DNA of 64,000 nt from CAVZYN01 sp963779515 (lineage in GTDB: Bacteria; Pseudomonadota; Alphaproteobacteria; Rhizobiales; Hyphomicrobiaceae), in NCBI GenBank assembly GCA_963779515.1, contig CAVZYN010000017.1, positions 186,001 through 250,000 of the forward strand. The letters run 5' to 3'. Shown in pieces: positions 7,637 to 14,580 of the stretch. Every line of letters begins with the position of its first letter. Within the stretch, counting starts at the first letter, position 1. The position numbers and the translations under genes are program-made. Below the pieces are notes generated by a model that worked only from the letters and a program-made list of their open reading frames with translations, ran no database searches and was not told where the DNA came from.

Positions 7637-8203
7637 TTATGGCTTCTTTGCCGGAGCCGGTGCTGCGGGAGCAGCGGCGGCTGGTGCGGCAGGCGCTGCC
7701 GGTGCGGCTGCTGCTGCCGGCGCTTTTGCGGCGGCTGCGGCGGGCTTTGCGGCAGGAGCGGCTGCGGGTGCTGCGGCTGCCGGAGTGGCGGCCTTCGCAT
7801 CTGCTGCCTTCTTGGCGACGCCCGCGACCTTACGGCAGTACGGGTTGTCCGCCTTGCCGGTCTTCTTGTCGACCTTCGTCGGCACGATCCAAGCGCACTC
7901 GGCGGTGTTCGCCTTGCACGTTGCTTCGTCGACTTTCGCGCATGCTGACGCTGCCTTTGCAGGTGCGGCGGCGGCGGGCGCGGCTGCCTTGGCGACAGGT
8001 GCAGGTGCGGCAGGTGCCTTAGCTGCTGCTGCGGGTGCGGCAGGGGCTGCAGCGGCAGGTGCTGCGGGTGCCGCGGCCGGAGCCGCAGGTGCCACAGGCG
8101 CCTTCTGCTGCTGCGCTTGCGCAGCCAATCCAAACATCATGAGAGCTGCGGCCGAAGCCGAGACGCCCATTCCCCAAGCGATCGTTTTCTTCACGGCAGT
8201 CAT
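7637..8203 (-). CDS. Exported Ala/Pro-rich protein with central Cys-rich segment
   Basis: I chose ATG 8203 (188 aa); an in-frame GTG at 8227 would add eight residues. A signal peptide (TAVKKTIAWGMGVSASAAAL...AQAQQ) is followed by a long Ala/Pro tract, then a compact central block near residues 85-125 with four Cys (ACAKVDEATCK, AECAWIV, NPYCRKV), then a second Ala/Lys/Pro tract. The flanking low-complexity arms look like periplasmic or wall-spanning linkers, and the Cys block could form two disulfides. Function is unknown. The repeats are of type APAAPAAA and may cause slippage. A TCACT-GTA-AGTGA operator-like palindrome (8233-8245) lies upstream. Confidence 0.7.
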   Translation of the reverse strand: MTAVKKTIAWGMGVSASAAALMMFGLAAQAQQQKAPVAPAAPAAAPAAPAAAAPAAPAAAAKAPAAPAPVAKAAAPAAAAPAKAASACAKVDEATCKANTAECAWIVPTKVDKKTGKADNPYCRKVAGVAKKAADAKAATPAAAAPAAAPAAKPAAAAAKAPAAAAAPAAPAAPAAAAPAAPAPAKKP

Positions 8204-8245
8204 CTCCAATGTTGATGCCACTCGCACTTATATCACTGTAAGTGA

Positions 8246-8857
8246 CGTCAAAAACACGGCGGCGTGATGAATACATGTTCACAACCTGCGCAACTCATCG
8301 TGCCGCGTCTCGCGCAAAAAGACCTGCGCGCGGCGGCTTGGCCGGTGATGCAATTCCCGTTCGCGCGGCGCAACGCCCGCGCGACAATCCAGGGCGACAC
8401 CGGAGAGCGACGCTGAGAACGCTCGATTAAATGGGCGTTTTCAAGGCCTAAGTTGAGACGTCTCCGTAAGCGGCCGATCGTGCCGCGGGCAACGACTGGC
8501 GGTCGCTGTGTGCATCGGCCAACGCACCGCGACTGCCGATTCGGATTATTCGCAAATCAAATGTGACGGTGCCTCGCCTTTAGTCGTGGGGAAAATCAGT
8601 TGTACGAAACGGTGCCGCGCGACACGTGCCGCGAATCAGCGCGCTGCGATTTGTGCCAGCCGATTCGCGCATCCATGCCGGCCGCGACTGAAACTCGTGC
8701 TGCATCGGGCGGCGCGCCAGTTGCCGGTCCGGCCAAGGCCCGCATGGCCCGCCCCCCATCTTGCTTGGCTTAATCTACGCTTGCGCCAAACCTTGCCCGG
8801 TATCGGTTCTTGCCTATAGTGCGCCCACTTTCCGTCCCGCCCTCGAGAGGTCAATCG
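8246..8857. other. Gene-free spacer upstream of argG
   Basis: About 610 bp without a convincing gene. The possible short frames here have biased, Arg-rich translations and no ribosome-binding site. It should hold the divergent promoters of argG and of the Ala/Pro-rich gene. I see no tRNA, riboswitch or long repeat in it. GAGAGG at 8844-8849 is the argG ribosome-binding site. Confidence 0.5.
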
Positions 8858-10099
8858 ATGTCCGCCGCCGCCAAAGGTAAAATCAAGAAAGTGGTTCTGG
8901 CCTATTCCGGCGGCCTCGATACCTCGATCATCCTGAAGTGGCTGCAGGAAACCTACGGCTGCGAGATCGTCACGTTCACCGCCGACCTCGGCCAGGGTGA
9001 GGAGCTGGCGCCCGCCCGCAAGAAGGCCGAGATGCTCGGCATCAAGAAGGGCAACATCTTCATCGAGGATCTGCGCGAGGAGTTCGTCAGCGATTTCGTG
9101 TTCCCGATGTTCCGCGCCAACGCCGTCTACGAAGGCGTCTATCTGCTCGGCACCTCGATCGCGCGGCCGTTGATCGCCAAAGCGCAAATCGACATCGCGC
9201 GCAAGACCGGCGCCGACGCCGTCTGTCACGGCGCCACCGGCAAGGGTAACGACCAGGTGCGGTTCGAGCTCTCCTATTACGCGCTGGAACCGGGCATCAA
9301 GATCATCGCGCCGTGGCGGGAGTGGGCGTTCAAGAGCCGCACCGACCTCCTCGAGTTCGCGCGCCAGCACCAGATCCCGATCGCCAAGGACAAGGAGGGG
9401 GAGGCGCCGTTCTCGGTCGACGCCAATCTGCTGCATTCGTCCTCCGAAGGCAAAGTGCTGGAAGACCCGGCGCAGAAGGCACCAGAGCTCGTCTATCAGC
9501 GCACGATCTCGCCAATGACCGCGCCCGACAAAGTCACCAAGATCAAGATCGGATTCGCGAAGGGCGATGCGGTGTCGATCAATGGCAAGAAACTCAGCCC
9601 GGCGACGATCTTGAAAGCGCTCAACGATCTCGGCCGCGACAACGGCATCGGCCGGCTCGATCTGGTCGAGAACCGGTTTGTCGGCATGAAATCGCGCGGC
9701 GTCTACGAGACCCCGGGCGGCACGATCCTGCTCGCCGCGCACCGCGCCATCGAGAGCATCACGCTGGATCGCGGCGCCGCCCACCTCAAGGACGACCTGA
9801 TGCCGCGCTATGCCGAACTCATCTACTACGGGTTCTGGTTCTCGCCGGAGCGCGAGATGCTGCAAGCGATGATCGACAAGAGCCAGGAGCATGTCGAGGG
9901 CGAGGTCACGCTCGAGCTCTACAAGGGCAATGTCATCGTCACCGGCCGCGACAGCCCGAAATCGCTCTACTCCTCGACGCTCGTCACCTTCGAGGACGAC
10001 CAGGGCGCCTACGACCAGAAAGACGCGCAAGGCTTCATCAAGCTCAACGCGCTCCGCCTGCGCACCCTCGCCATGCGCGGGAAGAAGAAGGGGCGGTAG
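8858..10099 (+). CDS. argG: Argininosuccinate synthase
   Basis: ArgG joins citrulline and aspartate with ATP, the penultimate step of arginine synthesis. The 413-residue protein has the N-type ATP pyrophosphatase P-loop AYSGGLDTSIIL, the citrulline/Asp-binding 'GTSIARPLIAKAQ' and CHGATGKGNDQVRFE, and the conserved PWREWAFKSR segment. Length is typical. The start at 8858 is chosen over an upstream in-frame codon because GAGAGG precedes it. The last 56 bases overlap the 3' end of hipA on the other strand. No other arg gene is in the window, which is usual in this group. Confidence 0.96.
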   Translation: MSAAAKGKIKKVVLAYSGGLDTSIILKWLQETYGCEIVTFTADLGQGEELAPARKKAEMLGIKKGNIFIEDLREEFVSDFVFPMFRANAVYEGVYLLGTSIARPLIAKAQIDIARKTGADAVCHGATGKGNDQVRFELSYYALEPGIKIIAPWREWAFKSRTDLLEFARQHQIPIAKDKEGEAPFSVDANLLHSSSEGKVLEDPAQKAPELVYQRTISPMTAPDKVTKIKIGFAKGDAVSINGKKLSPATILKALNDLGRDNGIGRLDLVENRFVGMKSRGVYETPGGTILLAAHRAIESITLDRGAAHLKDDLMPRYAELIYYGFWFSPEREMLQAMIDKSQEHVEGEVTLELYKGNVIVTGRDSPKSLYSSTLVTFEDDQGAYDQKDAQGFIKLNALRLRTLAMRGKKKGR

Positions 10100-11387
10100 A
10101 GTTCGGTCGAGGCTCCGTGCCGTATTGAACCGCGAGCGTTTTGGCTCGCACCCACAACGCATCGACCAACTGGTCGAGGATGGGTGCCTTCAGGCCAGCG
10201 GCGCGACATTCGTGAAGCTGGCCAAGAGCTTCACCAGGCAAACGCGCCAGAAGGTCTCGCACCTGCGCGAGGGCACGTGCGGGATCGTAATCGGCGTCGC
10301 GCGCGAACAGCTGCCAATGGCGCGGCATGATCTCGTCCATCTCATAGTGACCGCCGATTTTCATGGCGAGCTTTGTCCCTTTCGCCTTTTTATCGAGATA
10401 TGGGAGAAAGCTGCCGATGTCGTAGAAGGGGGCGAGGCGCACTTTGCCGGGATGGAGCACGAGGGAATAGTTTTTTGCGTGCGCGTCGGTGCCGCCGATA
10501 ACGAAGTTGAAGGCCAGCGCGCGCACAAACCGATCACGATCCTCGTTGGCTGCCGACGATACCGTGCCGAGAAGCTGCATGATCTGCAAGGCACTCGGGC
10601 CGCTCTCGTTCTCGTATTTCTTGCTTGGATGCACGGCGAGCGCTTGGCATGTGTCCTCCTGGTGCAGGCGTACATCTTGCCCATCGGAATTTTTTGCACG
10701 GTCGTAGCGGGTTGAGCAGAAGGTCGGGATGCCGGCGATCGACAAGACTTCACTGGTCGCGACACTCATGCCAACGCGGTCGGCTAACCGTAAGCAGAAA
10801 TGTTCGTTCTCAGGCATGGCATCGCGCTGGTCCGCCAGTGGCTTTAGAATATGCGTGGTGGGCCGGCGTCCCTGCGGGATGCCCCAGCGATCGCCGTCGC
10901 GGTAGAGCGCGGTTTTGGCTTGAGCGCCGGCCAAACTGAACTGGCCTCCGGTTGCCGCCAATCGCGTGCGGCCAGAATTGCGGGCGAGCTGTTCGATCAA
11001 ATCTTCCAGGCGCTTTTGATTGAGCCATTCGATATCTTGAGAGCGGTTGATGCTGTCGATCTTGCCGGGTGGCACGAACTGGATCGCACCTGAGGTATCT
11101 TCGCCGACGGCGCTGAGCAGCGCGAAGCAGTTGTTCGCCGATACGTGGTGCATCTTGCCCCAGGTCTCGAGCGTGATGTTGTTGTCCGGCAGCAAGCCCC
11201 ACATGAAGGAACTGATCGTTGCGTGGTCGTGCTCGGCTTTGGCGGTCGGCATGGAGAGGGAGAGTGGAAACGCATCTTTGAGCGCCTGCCACGCCGGGTC
11301 GTAGGCGAACGACAAGCGATTGTTTGCTTGCGTGACCACGCCGCAGCGGCGGCCATTCATGAGAACAAGGAGTTGCTTGCCACTCAT
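10044..11387 (-). CDS. hipA: HipA-type serine/threonine kinase toxin
   Basis: A 447-residue HipA-family kinase. The N-terminal couple_hipA region (to about 110) includes WGLLPDNNITLETW. The kinase core has FSLAGAQAKTAL, whose Ser aligns with the autophosphorylated Ser of E. coli HipA, the ATP loop THILKPLAD, the catalytic loop IGGTDAHAKNYSL and the metal-binding FYDIGSFLPY. All key residues are present, so it looks active. E. coli HipA phosphorylates glutamyl-tRNA synthetase. The target here is inferred only. hipB overlaps its start by 4 bp (ATGA). The final 18 or so residues are antisense to argG and low-complexity, unlike the family. Confidence 0.9.
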   Translation of the reverse strand: MSGKQLLVLMNGRRCGVVTQANNRLSFAYDPAWQALKDAFPLSLSMPTAKAEHDHATISSFMWGLLPDNNITLETWGKMHHVSANNCFALLSAVGEDTSGAIQFVPPGKIDSINRSQDIEWLNQKRLEDLIEQLARNSGRTRLAATGGQFSLAGAQAKTALYRDGDRWGIPQGRRPTTHILKPLADQRDAMPENEHFCLRLADRVGMSVATSEVLSIAGIPTFCSTRYDRAKNSDGQDVRLHQEDTCQALAVHPSKKYENESGPSALQIMQLLGTVSSAANEDRDRFVRALAFNFVIGGTDAHAKNYSLVLHPGKVRLAPFYDIGSFLPYLDKKAKGTKLAMKIGGHYEMDEIMPRHWQLFARDADYDPARALAQVRDLLARLPGEALGQLHECRAAGLKAPILDQLVDALWVRAKTLAVQYGTEPRPNSTAPSSSRAWRGCAGGAR

Positions 11388-11713
11388 CGGGGCAACTTCT
11401 TCTTCGGCGCGACAATGGCATCGATGTCGATCGAGGCATCGGGGATCGGCTCATCGATGACGACGGTGGCGGCCGCCGATGGCGCGGCGGTGGCTTTTCC
11501 TTGGCGATCAGTGATCGCGATATTCAGGCCCAGGGCCGCAATGAGCTGCAGCACTTTTCCTATATGGGCTGTTGCTTTCCCGTTCTCGACCTCGGAGATT
11601 GTCCCTTGGCGAACTCCGGTTCGGGCAGCGAGTTCGCCTTGCGAAAGCTTTTGCGTCTTGCGGGCGGCGGCGATGGCGGCCCCGACGTCAGCTGCTGTTG
11701 TGATGGGTGTCAT
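11384..11713 (-). CDS. hipB: HipB-type antitoxin, XRE family repressor
   Basis: A 109-residue protein with an HTH_3 domain at residues about 12-66: 'GAAIAAARKTQKLSQGELAARTGVRQGTISEVENGKATAHIGKVLQLIAALGL'. The disordered tail (residues 67-109) is rich in Ala and Asp and ends KKKLPR. HipB proteins bind HipA and repress the operon through palindromes in its promoter. Here a palindrome of the array at 11719-11966 lies only 5 bp before the ATG, which fits autoregulation. It is the first gene of the operon and overlaps hipA by 4 bp. Confidence 0.9.
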   Translation of the reverse strand: MTPITTAADVGAAIAAARKTQKLSQGELAARTGVRQGTISEVENGKATAHIGKVLQLIAALGLNIAITDRQGKATAAPSAAATVVIDEPIPDASIDIDAIVAPKKKLPR

Positions 11714-11718
11714 TTTCT

Positions 11719-11966
11719 ATACTCGATCGCGTATGGCGCGCTTGGCTTTGCTGCCTTTCATACGCGATCGCGTATAAACTTTCAATGAACATTCAGTTTT
11801 TAATACAGTCGTGACTGAGACGGTATTTTATGCGCGATCGCGTATTGTTTTTCGATGTCTCCCCCTTTGCATACGCGATCGCGTATGGATTAGTGAACCC
11901 CAATCTCATTTATATACGCTATCGCGTATTTTCTGGTCTTGCTTTTGTCTATACGCGATAGCGTAT
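11719..11966. promoter_or_regulatory. Six-copy 16-bp palindrome array (candidate HipB operators)
   Basis: The palindrome ATACGCGATCGCGTAT occurs six times: 11719-11734 (one change), 11760-11775 (perfect), 11830-11845 (one change), 11871-11886 (perfect), 11914-11929 (one change) and 11951-11966 (one change). Start-to-start spacings are 41, 70, 41, 43 and 37 bp, close to whole or near-whole helical turns for the 41-43 bp steps. The array fills the whole region between hipB (minus) and the site-2 protease gene (plus). Such a spread is consistent with cooperative repressor binding or DNA looping. HipB is the obvious candidate protein, by position and because such repressors bind palindromes. This is inference. 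Confidence 0.8.
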
Positions 11967-12104
11967 AAACGCTACTTTCCGGGCGAATCGTTGCCTTCGA
12001 CCTGTTCGCACTCGAAAACGCCCTGCTGGTCGCGCGCGATGCTTGCAATCACCGTCGGCATCGCAAGAGTACGTTTGCCACCGACGGCCGCAGAAAGGCC
12101 CCAC

Positions 12105-12785
12105 ATGTCCACACGCATCGAACTCGGCCGCATCGCCGGTATCCCGATCTTTCTCGATCTCTTCTTCGTGCTGGTCGCGGTGATGTTCACGAGCCGGTAC
12201 TTCACCTCGGGCAACAGCCAGGTGATCTCGGCTGGCGTCGTGATCGTGATCGGGCTGCTGGTATCGATCCTGCTGCATGAATTGGGACACGCCTTCGCGG
12301 GGCGGCTGTTCGGCCAGGAGGTCAGCCACATCGAACTCAACGGGCTCGGCGGGCTTTGCCACTTCACCCGTTCGCTGCCGCGGTCGACACTGCTGCGCAC
12401 GGTCGTGTTTCTGGCGGGGCCGGCGGCCAACCTGCTGCTGTACTTTGTCTTCGATCTGCTCGCCGACATCGACGCCGTGCAGTCGAAGCCTTTGCTCGTG
12501 TTGGCGCTCAATACCCTCTCGTACAGCAACTACTACCTGATGCTGTTCAATCTGTTGCCGGCCTACCCGCTCGACGGCGGGCAGACGCTCGACGCCTGGC
12601 TCGGCGCCGTCATCGGTCCGGCGTGGGCGATGCGCGTCGTGGCGATGATCGGGCTCGTTATCACCGCCGCGATCGCGTACTTCGCGTTTCCGCGCGATAT
12701 CTGGATGCTGTTCCTGGCGTTCATTCTGTTCCAGAGCAACTGGCTCGCCTTGCAAAGCGTCGGCGGACCGACGGGGCGCAGCTAG
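12105..12785 (+). CDS. M50 family site-2 protease (intramembrane metalloprotease)
   Basis: A 226-residue polytopic protease. The zinc motif HELGH lies in 'VSILLHELGHAFAGRLFG' near residue 60, and the third ligand region reads NLLPAYPLDGGQ near residue 155, so both catalytic elements are present. Several membrane helices surround them (residues about 12-32, 42-62, 95-115, 130-155, 180-215). There is no PDZ or CBS domain, so it belongs to the compact rhomboid-size branch. The frame is open upstream to 11811, but ATG 12105 with GAAAGG just before it is the natural start. Substrates of such enzymes are often membrane-bound anti-sigma factors. None is next to it. Confidence 0.88.
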   Translation: MSTRIELGRIAGIPIFLDLFFVLVAVMFTSRYFTSGNSQVISAGVVIVIGLLVSILLHELGHAFAGRLFGQEVSHIELNGLGGLCHFTRSLPRSTLLRTVVFLAGPAANLLLYFVFDLLADIDAVQSKPLLVLALNTLSYSNYYLMLFNLLPAYPLDGGQTLDAWLGAVIGPAWAMRVVAMIGLVITAAIAYFAFPRDIWMLFLAFILFQSNWLALQSVGGPTGRS

Positions 12786-12806
12786 GAGTAATGGGCAGAA
12801 GTTAAC

Positions 12807-12835
12807 TTGACATAGGTACGTAAGTTACGTACTCA
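12807..12835 (+). promoter_or_regulatory. Promoter with internal palindromic operator for the HigBA-type pair
   Basis: TTGACA at 12807-12812 is a perfect -35 box. At 17-bp spacing TACTCA (12830-12835) is the -10 candidate. The interval holds the palindrome GTACGTAA-G-TTACGTAC (12816-12832) with perfect 8-bp arms. A repressor there would block polymerase directly. Seven bases after the -10 lies 12842, the A of the toxin ATG, so the transcript may be leaderless. Confidence 0.7.
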
Positions 12836-12841
12836 TATGAA

Positions 12842-13207
12842 ATGCATTCGGTTGCCCTGACGCACGCTTTTGTTCGCGCCGCAGCCGGAGCTGGCATGTC
12901 GGACGACGAGGTTGATACCCTTGTCACCCATCTTGCAGAAAACCCAAAAGCCGGTGTGGAAATTTCCGGCACTGGTGGCTGCCGCAAAATGCGCTTGGCC
13001 GGACGCGGCAAAGGTAAGAGTGGTGGATACCGCATCGTGACCTTTTACACCGGAGCCAACCTACCTGTTTTCGTGATCACTGTGTTTTCAAAAGGAGAAC
13101 GCAGCAACTTGTCCAAGTTGGAGCGGAACCGTCTTGAAGTGATGACCAAGGCCATTGCGTCGGTGTATCGGTCACAACATGGCAAGATCGCCAAGAAGGG
13201 CGCGTAG
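12842..13207 (+). CDS. RelE/HigB-like toxin
   Basis: A 121-residue protein of the RelE/HigB superfamily: 'HLAENPKAGVEISGTGGCRKMRLAG', then KGKSGGYRIVTFY and 'LPVFVITVFSKGERSNLSK'. The GTGG-x-RK-x-R, SGG-x-R and sKgE(R) segments carry the basic residues that such mRNA interferases use on the ribosome. The antitoxin follows 4 bp later, the toxin-first order of higBA. ATG 12842 keeps the whole N-terminal strand. A later ATG at 12896 has a better GGAG site but would cut the fold. No ribosome-binding site precedes 12842. Confidence 0.85.
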   Translation: MHSVALTHAFVRAAAGAGMSDDEVDTLVTHLAENPKAGVEISGTGGCRKMRLAGRGKGKSGGYRIVTFYTGANLPVFVITVFSKGERSNLSKLERNRLEVMTKAIASVYRSQHGKIAKKGA

Positions 13208-13211
13208 AAAA

Positions 13212-13526
13212 ATGGGCAAGAAAGCATTCGACAAGATTTCGGAGGGTCTTGATGAGGCACTCGCGATTGCTCGTGGCGAACGCAAGCCCGCCAAGCTTTG
13301 TGTGCCTGCAGAACTTGATGTGAAGTCAATCCGGGCTAAGCTCGACTTGTCGCAGGGTGACTTCGCCACGGCCTACGGATTCACCGTCAATCAAATCAAA
13401 GATTGGGAACAAGGACGTTCACGGCCTCTTGGAGGGTTGCGTGCGTACCTGATGATGATCGATTTCGATCCGAATGGCGTTCTCGCGTTGTTGCGCACAG
13501 CAAGCACAACCAAGAACGCTGCATAG
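13212..13526 (+). CDS. HigA-like XRE antitoxin
   Basis: A 104-residue antitoxin with an N-terminal helical arm (KKAFDKISEGLDEALAIARGE) and an HTH at residues about 38-92: 'SIRAKLDLSQGDFATAYGFTVNQIKDWEQGRSRPLGGLRAYLMMIDFDPNGV'. This layout is that of the 'putative transcriptional regulator' antitoxins paired with RelE/HigB toxins. It follows the toxin stop by 4 bp. It is the likely repressor of the palindrome at 12816-12832. The A-rich run before its ATG (GAAAA) gives only a weak ribosome-binding site. Confidence 0.85.
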   Translation: MGKKAFDKISEGLDEALAIARGERKPAKLCVPAELDVKSIRAKLDLSQGDFATAYGFTVNQIKDWEQGRSRPLGGLRAYLMMIDFDPNGVLALLRTASTTKNAA

Positions 13527-13617
13527 TTGGCCATGCGCCCATCGATTTTTCGGTCGGGCAGATCGTATCCTAGGCATTCTGATCGATAAGCCGATCTCCT
13601 TTTTTCGGACGCACTTC

Positions 13618-14241
13618 ATGCCGCTGCAAAATCGCGTCACGCCCGAGGGTGACATCGTCGCGGTCAGCGCCCGCGGCACGATGATGGGCATTCGCGGCGG
13701 CTGCTTTCATCGCGACGATCAGACGCTCAAGGCGCGGCATTGGGCGAGCGCGCGATGGATCTGCTGCGTGCTCGCCTTCAAAAACCGGCGGCGGCGGGTC
13801 ATGAGCCCCGGCCTCCTCACCGAACTTTTCTTTCTCGACGAGGCAACGGCGCTGTCGGCCGGGCATCGGCCGTGCTTTGAATGCCGGCGCGCCGATGCGA
13901 CGCGGTTTGCCGCGTTGTGGGGGACCGCGCATGGTCTCGACGCACCGCCCAAGGCGCCGGAGATGGATGAGATTTTGCATCCCATTCGCACGGCGCGTGC
14001 GCATTGGACGGCACCGCTCGATGATCTGCCGGACGGCGTTTTTGTCTTGCACGCCGGCCTGCCGCATCTCGTTCACCGCCGCGCATTGCTGCCGTGGTCG
14101 CACGCGGGCTACGGTGATCCGGCGCGACGGCCCACCGCGCAGACGCGCTTCACCGTTCTGACGCCGCAGCCGATCACCACCGTGATCGCCGCCGGATACG
14201 CCCCGATGCTGCATCCATCGGCGACGCGGGCGACGCAGTGA
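13618..14241 (+). CDS. Conserved hypothetical protein with Ada-like Cys motif
   Basis: A 207-residue soluble protein found widely in alphaproteobacteria. It begins MPLQNRVTPEGDIVAVSARG with GNRGG-like IRGGCFHRDD, then 'ARWICCVLAFKNRRRRVMSPG', 'TELFFLDEATALSAGHRPCFECRRADA' and ends with FTVLTPQPITTVI. The segment GHRPCFECRR resembles the zinc-binding loop of the Ada DNA-repair domain (G-x-R-P-C-x-x-C-R-P), suggesting a metal site with the C-x-x-C pair and perhaps WICC. Function is not established. ATG 13618 is chosen because it starts the conserved region. It follows HigA by 91 bp and is transcribed in the same direction. Confidence 0.75.
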   Translation: MPLQNRVTPEGDIVAVSARGTMMGIRGGCFHRDDQTLKARHWASARWICCVLAFKNRRRRVMSPGLLTELFFLDEATALSAGHRPCFECRRADATRFAALWGTAHGLDAPPKAPEMDEILHPIRTARAHWTAPLDDLPDGVFVLHAGLPHLVHRRALLPWSHAGYGDPARRPTAQTRFTVLTPQPITTVIAAGYAPMLHPSATRATQ

Positions 14242-14580
14242 CGTCATCCGCGCCGGCGCCTCGCGCGGCGCGCAACTCCAAACGACGCGTGCTGCCAGTC
14301 GCGATGGCGCACGCTGACGGTCCTTGTCCGGCACGCGCACGTTACTGAGACACAGCGCGCGAAATGCGCGCGAGCATCGCGATCTCACGCGCGACATGTC
14401 GTGCACCTTGCAACGGACAAATGCTCGCCGCCGCGTTTACCAGCCGTTGAAATACGGCAACGCGCGCCGCGCGAACGCCTTAGTTTCGGCCCGAGGTTCC
14501 GCTGATCTTGCAGCGGAATTTCGAAAGTAAAGCTCAGTTGCGGGGGCTCGCCATCTGTACTTCAGAAGACGGAATCGCCC
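14242..14580. other. Gene-free spacer
   Basis: 339 bp rich in GCGCG motifs. I see no credible gene, tRNA or terminator in it. Its right part should carry the promoter of the gene at 14581. Confidence 0.45.

Noticed and set aside
8508..8819. Possible 103-residue plus-strand gene upstream of argG
   Set aside because: Arg/Cys-rich translation, no ribosome-binding site and no recognisable motif; probably chance.
10044..10209. Short minus-strand reading frames inside the argG 3' end
   Set aside because: They are shadows of argG and of the hipA tail; only the hipA frame has family similarity.
11719..11966. Palindrome array as a CRISPR array or plasmid-type iterons
   Set aside because: Repeats are true palindromes of 16 bp with unequal spacers and no cas, rep or parA genes nearby; an operator array fits better.
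11811..12104. N-terminal extension of the site-2 protease through the palindrome array
   Set aside because: The extension has no similarity, is full of Cys/Arg from translating the operators, and ATG 12105 has a good ribosome-binding site.
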